This document shows, piece by piece, positions 27,481 through 39,966 of a stretch of 64,000 bases of DNA; within the stretch, counting starts at the first letter, position 1, and each line of letters opens with the position of its first letter. This DNA comes from Setophaga petechia (Eukaryota > Chordata > Aves > Passeriformes > Parulidae), in contig JANCRA010000001.1 of assembly GCA_024362935.1 (NCBI GenBank), positions 57,611,930 through 57,675,929 of the forward strand. The letters are read 5' to 3'. The position numbers were made by a program, and so were the translations under genes. Below the pieces are notes generated by a model. The model was not told the origin of the DNA. It searched no databases and saw only the letters and a program-made list of their open reading frames with translations.

Positions 27481-30400
27481 CAGCACAAAGAGTTGCTCAA
27501 GCATATTGTTCTTTTGTAGAACCACTGTTTCAATAAATTGGAAAGCGTTCATCATTTTATGAGACAAGACATGCAGTTTAAAAAGTTAATTGAAGTAGAA
27601 ACAAATTAGAAAAAAACCTAAAAGATTTTTCACACATAATTGCTATGAGATATACAATATTTGCTGTCTTCTAAGTGCATCTTGCACATCAACATCAGTA
27701 TAAAGAGGAAGTTACTCCTTAGCAGCACAAGCACTATACAGAGCTACTAAGTTTGGCTACAGTTCTCCAACTGCAGGTAACCCAGAGCAGAGCCACTTTA
27801 TAGCACTGTCACTGAACATGTAGCTTCATGCACCAGATCAAGTCAAAGAACTTTATTTCTTCTCAGAACAACTCAGCTTTGTTTGCTGAATTTTTTTGAA
27901 TCATAACCCCAGATTTCATTGTCACCCCTCCACCATCACTGCCTATGCTACACAAAATTTCTCACCTTGTCTTGCTCTTTATCAAAGTTTCAAAGATTCA
28001 TAAAACATTTCTGAACATCTGGGTAGGAAGTGTTGTAGAGATCAATATTACTTATGGTGATTATTAATGAGCAATTTAGTTTGATCATTGTTAACATACA
28101 TGGGTTCTTCATACCAAAGTTAGCATAAACTCCATTTGTTCACACCATAACATACTCACTTGCATCTCTTTCCACTCTTATATTGTCAATTATTTCTAAG
28201 TTGCAGTAGCAGAAACAGCACATTAGAAAACTGACTTATTTTCCTGCTGACAGACTTTCAAATCTCTGGATTACTAATGAGATATCTGTCCTTTTCAAAA
28301 TCTGGCTGAAAGATGTATTTCCTTGCTCCAGGGATTTTTGCCCAAGTCAGTGTCCTGGCCACAAACACTGCTGGAGAAGTATTGGTAATTTCATGCTCCA
28401 CCCATCAAACCATTTATCCACAATGTAATGTCCATGTTTTCATTTTCAAGTGCAATTTTACCAGCTTTAGTTTGGCTTTTTTCAGAACTAGTGAGAAATT
28501 TCCATGAGATAAACAATTCTACTATTACCATCTCCACCAAGATAAAGTTTCACCTGGACAGAGGATGGGTGAACAACCCATAAAACATCTACTCCAGCAT
28601 CTTATTCTGATGCAAGTCACTATAGGATCCCTTCTTGTTCCATCAGGAAGGAAGGAAGACAATGCAGCTCTACAGCTTGTTCTCTGGTTTATGTAAGGAA
28701 TTGCAGAGTTTTTTCCTTCCACTTTGTGAAATGAATGTGTGATGGTTTCTGGCAGACTGTTAGACAAAATGTGATTGTGACTCTCCCTCGTTGCACACAA
28801 GATTAGAGCTGCACAGCTGCCAATGCTCCCTTTAGACCTGGCAAGTTATTTTACATACTCACACAAACAGGGGTGGAAAATAGGGATTTACTGGTTACAA
28901 AGGCAAGAATAACAGGAATTAACTTCATGTCTAACATAGATTTCCTGTGGCCAACTGCTGCTTTTAATAGCCACTTACTTCTGTAGCTCACGCCCTGAAA
29001 CACAGGAGTGCAGGGTTTAATAATCCACCAAGGACACAGAACACCTGAGCAGGAATGCTTGGAAGAGGAAATAACAGTAGGAATAAGCCTCTGTAGCTGC
29101 AGCTCACTACAATAAATTCATTTGTAAAGGAGCAGCTACCCAGGAAGGATCCAGGGTCAGCCTCCTTCTAGAGGCTGGTGCAGAGTTATCATGTGAGAGA
29201 GAAACTTCAGGCATTTAACACAGTTCTGCATTTTTTGTGACAGGAAAAAAAAAATAGGTCTTAGCCAGAAAGGGAGAAGGATGCAAAGAAAGCTCTGCTC
29301 TTAAGATAGGAGGAGTTTCCACATCTTCTCCGCTGAGGAGATTCCTGCTCTAGTCCTCTTTCTCAGCTCTTCTCTTTACTCTTATTTTGTCCACAACAAT
29401 TACGTGGGCCAGTGAGTTGGCAATTTCTGCTCCTTGTCCTATACCCCTTCACTTTTTTTTAAAAATTTTTTACTGAGAACAGGTGTATCCTCTAAGTTGC
29501 TACAGCAACCAGTGCATCCAAAGTGCTGCTACCAATTAAGAACAAAGTATGAGACCAATTAATCATCCATTATCTTCACAATGCAATAGCTGGAGCTCCA
29601 GCATAGGCAGTCCAATAATCCTTACAACCCTCAAGGTACTCATCTTCTTCTAAGACAACTATTCATTACCCAGAGCATATCAGCATAGAAATTTCTTCAA
29701 TTTCCAACACAATCAGTCTAGTAGAAATGACAAGTCATTGAAACTCTGGTGCACCTGAACTACATGAAGTTTAAAAGGCCTGTAAACACATGTTTAATCA
29801 GTGCTTTCAGTGAAAGCAAAGGAGAAGTCGTACTTAGCACTTGGAATTCAGGTTCATTTCACAGCCTCAACAAAACCAGGCAATCTTTACAAATGCCCTG
29901 GTATACACAAAGTGTATACCTCTGTCCCAGGGCAGAAATACATAAGAATCCAATCCAAGAGACATATATGCAGTGGAGAAAACTACTCTCAGTAAAACGA
30001 ATGAGGCAGGAGCATTCAGGCCCCTGGCAAATGAAAGCCTAGAAAGCACATGTGCAAAATAGCCCAGCTCCTGCCTTCCTGGTTCTGAAATGATGGGTGA
30101 ACTCTGACACAGGACAAATAGCAAGATGGCAGCACAAATCACAGAAATCCCAGGAGGCACACTTGAAAGCACTCAGACACAAAGTGGTGCTAATTGTTTT
30201 GGGCTATGGTGCACCCACTCACTATTTTAGCAAAAAGGTATTTTATGACAAAGCATCTCAGCTTTACAGAGGAAAATTATTCATGGAAGAAAAAAAATTC
30301 AATGCATCCCTGTTCCTTGAAACAGATCAGTAGGAAAGAGAAAAAACAACTCTGTGGAAATGGTGGAGCCCATCACCTTAAGCTCTCAAAATAGGACTAT

Positions 30401-31243
30401 CCAGAGTAATAAAAAGCATTATTTAGAGAAAAGTGACTGCCAAAAAGGGAACAGCTTAGATGATGTAATGGGAGTGTCCAATTCAAAGAAACATGCTGGT
30501 CTGCACAGACTTTGATTTACCACTGTAAGACCACACAGCTGTTTTTTCCTGCTTCACGTTACCCCCTGAATCACTTTTCTTTCAGTCTCCAAACTCCACA
30601 GCTTTCCACATAACATTGTTTCCCAGTCAAAGCACTGTTTCCAATATGGAAGTTGCTGCACAGGCCACAAAAAAGCTGGAGGGTCTGGGACCCATCATGC
30701 CAGGGCAAAATAGGCACTGGGATTGGCCCAGGGGTGAGGAGTGTGTATGTGTAATCCATGAGTGGCAAAAGTTGATTTAACCAAAAAGTGAGAAGCAAGC
30801 AAGGAAATAAGAGGTTTTCAGCTTGGACAGCTGCAGAGGGAGTAGGGCTTGGAAAAGGGGTTTCCTTGGTGTCCAGAGATGGCTGCTCAGCCCAGCAGGA
30901 TCCAAGGTGAGCCTACACAGCTACTGAGTGCCCCAAATCCTATGCAGTTATTACCTGGCTGTGACTTTGCCACAGTTTGGGAAACCTTTCAGAATCAAAA
31001 TGGCATTCAAAAGCCATACAGACATCAGTTTTAAAGAAGCTTGCCTCCATGTTCAGCAGTAGGACTAAAGAAGTTTGCTCACATCTGGGAAAAGTAAATG
31101 AATAGGAACAGTATTTCCCAAAGAAATCTGCTACAGCTTTTCTAAATAAGAAATCTTCCATTCAAACAAAAAGCCCAAAACAAATCCCACCATTTGTCCA
31201 AAATGGAAAAAAACCCCAAAAACCAAAACCTCAGAACTTTCTC

Positions 31244-31260
31244 TTTTTTTTTTTTTTTTT
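31244..31260 (+). repeat. T homopolymer (17)
   Basis: Uninterrupted T run. Confidence 0.95.
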
Positions 31261-34200
31261 GGTAGGAAACTGATGACTGGGGAAATTATTTTTCTGCATA
31301 TAACAGTGTTTCTCCTGCTTTTCCTTGGAAATTAAAGGGGGGAAAAGGAAAAAAAAATCTTTACACAGCTAATTTCTCACATAGCATTCTAACTGAGTTC
31401 CTTCAAAATTCAATCCTTTCCTGCAAAGCATATTAGAAAATGAACTTCGTAGGTCTTCCATGGCAGTTTCCCTAGTTTTTCCACCAACTCTCATGCAAGA
31501 AGGCAACATCCCCAGAGTAAACTGCACTCCTCTGAACATCGCCAAACTAAGAGGTACTTTCTCTATCTGAACAATACTGCCTATATATGTTTCAGACAAA
31601 ACAGTTGTGGTGCTGCCAGAGTTGTCCCTTTACTTAAAGCCATCAACCTCTCCCCTTATTATTTCTTCAGTAATTTTCTCTTCTGGTTTTCCCACCCCTG
31701 CAAACTCATGTACCGCAAAGGACTTGAGGCCATGCAGGGGTTGTGTCCTACTTATTATTGGTGATTGTGTCCACTTCAGTGCCCTCATTGAGCCAGGAGT
31801 TTTCATCCAGTGAAGCTGGTGGAAGACCCTTCTATTTAAGAACTAATTTGTTACAAAGAACGATCCCTTGCATTTGGTTGTTGTTTGCCCAGGCAGTTCC
31901 TTTGTCATTTATTTGCTTGGTGTAAGGTAATTACTGAGCACTGCATTCCTGGCAGCAGCACAGAAACCACCTGGACTCAATTCATTAGTGTCTAACATTA
32001 TATTTGTAATAAGATCCACCACTTAAAAACCACTAGCAAGCGTTGCCACCATGTTATGCTGCAAACACAAGATGAGAAGAGGAGAAAATGTACTAAACAT
32101 CACCTTTGTTAGGTATGTGCCAATGCTAACCTTGCTGTATGTGGCTGCTATAACCTTGCTTTCAACTCTGCAGAAATAGCTCATAAAATCTGCCTCTGCC
32201 ACAGAGCACTGTCTGCTCACACAGTTCTAATGTTTAATTAAATGGATACTTGCTTAGAAGAGCATAAGGAAGGACAAGTTTCCACTTTCAGCAAGACCAT
32301 CACTCAAGCACATACCCAGTGTTTCACATTTATGAGTGTTAAGCAGCACACAGCCAACACCCCCAGTTCCTGAGCTTCGCAGGTGTATTTGTTCAACCCA
32401 AGAAAACATCTCTGGGGCAAAATCTTTAATTAGAACCAAAAAAAAATCATAAAAATCTTAACAGCTGGTTACCATTCAAATTTTCTCAAGTAAACGATTC
32501 TTTTTTGTTTTCCAACTTTTGGTTAAAAAGGTGTTTTCTTGGAATTGTTTAGAAGAAAATTTCCAGAGAACGGACCTGATCAATTAAGACCCAGAAAAAA
32601 GGATGTCATGCAAATGGATAAGCAGGGAGATAGTGCAGGGAGAAAAAGAAGTGGTAATGAAAGGATAGAGAAAGAAACTATCTTCTGCATGTTGGTCCCT
32701 TCTCCTAGTTTTTAAAAGGAGAGACAGAGTCTAGAGAGCAAATTTAGCAGTGTCTACTTGAAAGGTAAGAGTAAACTTCGACCCTGACAATTACTAAATA
32801 AGAACATAATTAATTATTCCTTCAACTGAATAGTCCTGAATCCTACCACAAATCAATCAGCTCTTCTTGCCTAAGAAGCTCTGACTCTATTTTAGCTCAA
32901 TGAAAACAAAATCAATGAAGGCCAATTATGGCCCAACTCGTTAGAGTATGCAAATAGTGCCCCGCGGAGCTGAGCTGCTCTTGCTCTGAGCACTGCCGGG
33001 GAGGACACGCGTTAGGCAAACCAAATGTGAGCTGCTGCTGGCACCTAGCTGCCTGTGCTGTGATACATCAACTCCCCACAGCTCGTTTGCAGGAGGATGC
33101 AAACGTAGCAGAGACCAACTGTGTCAAACAGCAGTTCTTCAGCAGCCTCCCGTCCTGCAATTTCAGGTGCAGAAAGACCACCAGTGTGTCTCAGACAGCA
33201 GATTCAGCATTATTTACAAAAATGGGGTGTGCAAATATGCAGAAAACAGAGGGTCTACCTGCCTCTCATCATCTTACATCAAGAGGAAAAAGCACTAAAA
33301 AAGCATGTAAAAATGATACGATTTTAATATTAATAATGCAATTGCAAGGCAAGGATTTAATCCAAGAGCTATCAATTAAACCTCTCACCTTCTCAAATGG
33401 CAGAGCTCTGGGTCTCCAGAACAGAGTTCTGGCTGCCAACAAAAGGCTGTAGTACATCTCCACCCTGCCACCACTCTAATCTGAGCTTGCTTTTCCCAAC
33501 ACCAAAACCATAGCATTTCAGGAAGCTTTCTCCTCTTCCCTGTGAAAATTCAAAATGCAAAGGAAAAGTTTGCCAAAATTTTCCTGCATGCAATGAATGG
33601 TCCATAGCTGTCTGGAGATGCAAGGCTACTGTAGCACGAACCACTTTGAGCTCAACCTCTTGTTCCTACCAGTGCCACTCCAGCCCCACGAGAGCACTGA
33701 GAGTGCTGTCAGTGACTGAACTCACATCCTTGCAGGGTTCAGGCATCAGGCAAGTGCCTGCTAGACTGTGAGATCCAATTTCATGCACCTACAAAAATTT
33801 GGCCTTCCCAAGTCCTGCTCATCCTGACCAATTTCCCCATCATTTGTTCACAACAGACAGGATTATTCCTTTCAAGGAGCCATCCATAGGAACTGAGCTT
33901 CCCAGTTTTCTGGCTACAGTCCAAGGACACTTTTGGCCAAAAGCCCCCATAGTGGCTTTCTGCCCATGTAGTGGGACTCTTCCCTTGGCCTCAGAGCCAG
34001 CTTTGACAGACAGCTTCATCTTTTCACTGGCTACCTAAAAATTATGATGTAATATTTACTGCCACACTTAGCAGTGCTGCCAGGGCTTGGGGTAAACTAC
34101 AGAGCAGCAACTACAGAATTATTTAAAATTAAATGCACAGCTTCTGCAAAAGCAGAGTGACTCTAGTTTTTTTTTCTGCTGCGGAAACCTTGATGTCACA

Positions 34201-34539
34201 GCATATTCCAGGCTCTTGGGCTGTGTGTGTTTGGGAGCTTTGAATTTGTTTGTTTTCTTCTCATATTTTTGTTTTTATCTTGATCATATTACAGCCAAGG
34301 GTTTTTTTTTTTTAAGCACCTTGAAAAGGAACATGATTATGCTACACATAAAGCATGGAGGACAAACCATTCCTATTTTTAAATCTTGACACACCCTCCC
34401 AAGAGATGTGAGAAGCCAAACCTGGGAGTTAAAGTGCTCTAAACACTGTTGATCCTTACTCTCTCTGCATATTAGTTAATACTGATTTCTAAGCTAAATC
34501 CAAACTTTAGCATTTTTGCCATTTAAAAAATAATCGTCC

Positions 34540-34569
34540 TAAATACTGTACAACTAAATACTGTACAAC
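34540..34569 (+). repeat. 15-bp tandem duplication
   Basis: taaatactgtacaac occurs twice, head to tail, at 34,540-34,554 and 34,555-34,569. Confidence 0.95.
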
Positions 34570-37500
34570 TCCAGGAACAGAAAGCATTAGAACTGAAACC
34601 TTTAAAGCAAAAAAAGCGGGGGGAAAAATTGTTCATTACTTTGCAAGCAGCTACATGCAACAAAAAGCACCCTCTTCAAACAGTTTTGAAAACCTGAGCA
34701 AACATTTCTGCAAAGTAACATGATTTTCAATAGCATAACAGCCTCCTTGAAACAGTATCCTTAAGAGTTTATTTTACATTTCTGTTAAGAGAATAGTGTG
34801 AAATATCCACTTTTACTTCAGGGGCATGCACAAATGCACACCATTGGAGGGCTGTGAGAAACACTGCAATAAGGGAATTCTGTAAGCTGTAAAGAGGTCT
34901 GCTAGAATTGCCATCACACGCCCATGAAAAAAACCTTCAGGGTTATCAAGGGCATGCTCAAGACAGCACTTCTCCTGTTGCATCCTAGGATGTATTTCTT
35001 CTGCTTTCTCTCTGGGCCACAACCAATTCAAACAGCCATCTTCTTAATGGCTCTGTTTTGCTCCCTACAGAGTCCATCTTCCTAAAGGACCACAGTGACA
35101 TATAAAAGTAACCTGATGCTTTATCTGTCAATGATCTCTCTCTTCTTTAAGCCTACAGGAAAAGATGCTCCACAGCCAGAACAAAATAGCAGACAAGAAG
35201 AGGAAGTCTGCCTTACTGATGGAAAATCCCAAGGACAGCAACAAGCTGGAAAAATTGGCAGACGCAATATACTTAGTTGTGAGGAAGGAAACCCTATGAA
35301 GATGGGGCTAAAATGGAACAGCGTGCAAGCCTCAGTAGTGGCCCCATTTACAGATTCCATTTTTTAACAATTTCATTTCAGTTGGTGTTGTGGCAGGGCA
35401 AATAAAGCTACTTCAAGCAAAGATTAATCCAGAAGGTCTTGAAGTGTTAAGTCACTTCAACCTTGTAAAGCTGGACAATACAGGTTCAAGTAAATAATTT
35501 TTATCTTTTGACAGTAAGCCTGGACTTGGCTGGTTTCTGAAACTGGATTTCTGTAAACAAGTTTACTGTGACTTAGCCAGATCGAATGCAAACTCTGTGT
35601 AAGAAGCTGGTGTGTGTTTCCACCAGGAGAGGACCAATGGTCCTATTTGCTACTAAAGCCTGGAATGAGAGTAGCAACATCCCTGTAGTTCCTGCTGCAG
35701 CCATCAGTGAGGACTCTAACACCCACATCTCATAGAGAGCCCATTAGAGAAACAAAGTCTGAATGATAACAGCGGTTTAAAGGAAGTCTCAAAGTGGCTC
35801 AGTTTTGGATATTTAAAAGAGCATCTACAGCAGTGATCAACTAAGGCTGGTTGGTACTTGCAAGAGAGCACAAACATGCATCTAATCTTAATCTACACCA
35901 CTAGTAACATGACAGTGATGCCACCCTGGATAGAAGTTAACCCTCAGTCTCAGCCCCTAAGACAAGACTTTGCCCTTTTGACAAACCACTGTCACCTCTC
36001 AACGTGCTTCAGAAACATCTGCAAATAGAGCATCAAACATCCTGCTCAAGTAACTTCAGGATCAAGAAATCAGCGTGTCTACAGGAAATGGAAGTCCTGA
36101 GATAACCTTGCTGATCAACTGCCCAGGAGTTTTCTTGAGGACATGAATGAGTGCATACGATTTCAAGCGAGGAACAAGAATGCCACACTAGCATTCCTGC
36201 CATTCTCAAGGTTTATTTTGAGCTCCTTAGAAACACAGTAAAAAACCCTGTACTGACAGAAGTGGGAGCACAGTTGAATCCTGACCAGTACACATTCAAG
36301 AATCCAAAGGCAACATATCAAGCTTGAATATGACCAAAACTTTTTCCCCTTTGGTGCATGAAGAGATGGTCCTAAGACCGTCCTGCACAGCTCCAAAAGA
36401 TACTGAGTACAAACTAAAGATGCAGTTTTGGCTTCAGCACTACATTTTCTGAACAGCAAGTTATTTCTAATGCCATAACTTCATCCCTTCCCAGTTGTGT
36501 ATTCTTAATTCCTGTGTTATCTCTAGTTACACAGTGCTAGACCAAGTCCATGTTACTTCTGAACTACTTAGGACTGAAGATTTATATTTGGGCATCACCT
36601 TTCTCAAGATATCAGGGACAACTTCCAAAGATCTTTTGGCACCTGAAGATTAAAGATATAAGCTTTTTAGGCATTCCAAACAGCATTTAATTAATACCTA
36701 CCAAGCACTTTACAACTCTAAAAGCCTAAATAATCTCCCTACCTCCCAACTCCTTCCCAAAATCTCAGACATGTTTAACTTTCACCATAGGCCAGCCCAG
36801 CTAAACAGGTGTGTTTGGGACTTCAGCTGGTCACTGGTTTCTTCACGTGGCTAACTTGGGAATTGACAACCTCCTAAACAACACTTTTCCTCTCCCTTCC
36901 CAAAAAGTAGTGTCACAATTATTATTGAATGAGACAAGGAGGAAATTGCTGCTGCTCTCAAGAGCTTGTGCTTCTGAATTCCCATCCCCTTCCCTGAGCA
37001 CAAACCCAGCATTAGAAGTTGAGTACACAAGTGGAAGTTTGATTGCCATTGTTGGAAAGGATTAATCCCTGCCTGGGCAGCTGACTTCCACAGTGCAATA
37101 ATTAAGTGGAACCGTTGCACAAGATGAAGCATGAGGAAGGAAATTGGAGTATGCCATGCCAGGGTTGTTTTGTGCTAGAGCTGTCCCCACCTGGGCTTAC
37201 ACTCCATCACGCTCACTTTATGCAATTCTACCAAGCATCTGGACTAATCCATTTTCCCAGTATGAAGTGAGGAGAACACAGGGCCAATCTCATAGTTCTT
37301 CTTTGTAACTAATTGCAGGAGACAGTGACTTGCTACTGTGTGGGAACAGAGGTAGAAATACAGGGCCCACAAGAAAGCAATATAAGACAATCAAAGCTGA
37401 AAGTAAATACAGACATCATCCTTCAGCAACAAAACCTGTACCTTTCCTAAACACTAGGCATAGAATTGCACACCCAGATAACATTAAAAGACAAAATAAA

Positions 37501-38087
37501 AGTTATGTTACAACAAATGCATGACAAAATATAGAAAGGTGAAAAGTCCTGATGAGCAAAGCACACACCAAAACCTGCTGCTGCCCTGACTTATGCCAAC
37601 AAGTCACTTCAGAGGCAGAAAGTTTTGGCCTGCCTAGCCTGACACTGACATAGGGCCCCACACTGAGGATGGCAGTGCTCTGCTGGGAACGCCCTTTACT
37701 TGAAAGCCACAAGAGCATCAAGGAAGACTTAACTGTAAAAGGCACAAGGTCCCTGCTCCCATCCTCGCTCAGTGCCAGGTCTCCCAAAAGCCCTCTTCAT
37801 TCTCCAAACCAACAAAAAAAAAAAAAACAAAAAAACCCCCACCCAAACCATACAACCCATTGTTTTGCAGTCAAATGATAGATGGCGCTGCTTGGCAAGG
37901 AAATTTTTTTCCTGCAATGTGTCTGGATTAGGTGATGGCCACAAGGTTCCAAAGTAAACTTCCTTTGGACTTCTGTGTGAAGTTGCTTTTACATGAGACA
38001 ACTCTGGAATCAAAAGCTCAAAATACTGAGACAGGACATTTATTTAAGATATGGCTAAAAACATCACTCTTGAGATCCATTCCTCAT

Positions 38088-38242
38088 CCTGGATGGTTGT
38101 CCCATTCCTGGAAGAGTTCCAGGAACAGTCTTCCAGGGTATAGTGGAAGGTACCTAGTGGAAGGTGTCCACATCCATGACAAGGGGGGTTGGAACAATAT
38201 CATCCTATAGTCCCTTCCAACGCAGACCATTCTGTGGTCCCT
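38088..38242 (+). mobile_element. Short CR1 LINE 3' end
   Basis: aaggtgtccacatccatgac, gggggttggaacaatatcat and tcccttccaacgcagaccat followed by tctgtggt correspond to the last 100-150 bp of avian CR1. A small internal duplication (tagtggaaggt twice, near 38,140-38,166) is present. Confidence 0.85.
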
Positions 38243-39449
38243 TAAGAATTGACATGACTCCAGTCACATGAACCAAGTTACACTGGTTCAATGGTGTCAA
38301 GACATCACGTGACAGAGCAATTCACAGAAATTGAAGGCTACTCAGCTCTCTTTGAAATTAAAATCCCTACAAACTAGGTCTCCAAGACATGCTGTGCGCA
38401 TAGAACATCATCTGGTGTGCGAGAGAAAACCGGACACAGTCCAGCCTGTGAACTGCACACGACCATAGCACAAGGACATAAGAGAGTCACTGCTCCTGGG
38501 GGTGTTGGAAATCCTGGATTTCAGTGAGCCAAGTCCAGGATAAGCCCTTCCCACCACAGAGATGCACAAACTGCAACCAGACCACAACTGATTTTCCAGC
38601 CTTGTACCGTGCCTGGCCCAAGAGAGGTAGGAAGCTGGTAGGGACTTTTCCCTCACCATGCCTCCTCACCAAGCTGCAGGGCAGCTGTGCTGAAGCTCAG
38701 ATACACATTCATACCTCAAGTGCTTGGCTCAGTTTTCCAAATTGTGGCCACCTTTGGAGCACTTTAAAGTGCTTCCCCATTCCATATTTAACAGAAATAT
38801 CAGTCTTATCTATACAATGATCATATCTTGTGTCTGCCTTGTATTTAAAAACAATGCAATTTTTCTTATTAGCCAAAGGGTAAGGTCACACAAACCATTA
38901 CAGAGCCTAAAAGCCAGATATTAATTTTAAAAGACTGTAATAGCTTTGTGATCTGTGCAAAAAAAAAAATCATCATTATTCCAGATGATGTCTGATACGC
39001 ACTGGCTTCTTTGCAAAATGCATTTACCTTTTCATTACTATTTACTGACTGTGGTTGTATTTCATTTGTATGGATTTTATGCAGCACAAAAAGAGCCTCA
39101 GAAAAATTTAATAAAAATGTGGAGACAGTGAACAATCATTGGAGTCTGTATCTTGACTCTTGAGGTCACAGCTCTGCTGGTTTTACTATGTTCATTTCAG
39201 AGAAGCAAAAAACCTCTTTTAATGAGAACAAATCAGGATTGGTAAGTGCATGGCCACATTCTGCATGGGCCATTCAGCAGCACCCAAAAACATGTCAGTG
39301 ACAAAGTCAAAGAATTCACCCTCATTGCTAGGCTCAAGCAGCCAGCTTATCACACAAATAAATATTAAAAATTCCCATTACTTTTAGTAGCTCTCAGTCA
39401 AACTACATATCCTCACACAGGGCTGAGTCAAGCTCTGTTCTGCAGCACA

Positions 39450-39966
39450 CACTGTCCTATATCACACTCTAGTGGTGTCCCTCAGGGGGATGCACTGGGA
39501 CCAGTATTAACTTCATCCATGACATACTGGGATCCAGTACCCCCTCAGCACATTAGTGGATGACACCAGGCTGAGTGGTGCTGTTGACACACCTGGAGGA
39601 CAGGATACCTGAACAAGCTCGAGAAGTGGGCCCAGGGAGACTTTGTGGTGGCCTTTCAGTATTTGTAGGAGGCTTACATCAAAGATGGGGACAGACTTTT
39701 AAGTAGAGTATAGGACAAGGGTAAATGTTTTAAACTAAAAGGTAGAATTAGAATTAGAGATAAGGATGAATTTTTCTACAATGAGGGTAGAAAAATGCTA
39801 ACACAGGTTTCCCAGAGAGGTGGTAGAGGCCCCATCCCTGGAAACATTTGAGGTCAGGTTGGACAGGGCTCTGAGCAGAGTGGTCTAGTTGAAAATGTCC
39901 CTGCTCACTGCAAGGGGGTTAGGATGGCCTTTACAAGTCCCTTCCAACCCAAATCACTCTGTAATA
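39450..39966 (+). mobile_element. CR1 LINE 3' segment
   Basis: gtgtccctcagggggatgc and gatgacaccaggctgagtgg derive from the end of the CR1 reverse transcriptase ORF. Then come the 3' UTR segments cagagaggtggtagaggccc, ctgagcagagtggtctagtt and tcccttccaacccaaatcac. It ends tctgtaat. Several deletions are apparent and the ORF is broken. Confidence 0.9.

Larger units (their letters stand above)
27481..38087. other. Intergenic, nothing coding recognised
   Basis: About 10.6 kb without a supported gene. It holds a T-run at 31.25 kb, the 15-bp duplication at 34.54 kb and a small GC-rich patch near 32,960-33,060. ORFs of 97-141 codons occur on both strands without recognisable domains or codon bias. 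Confidence 0.5.
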
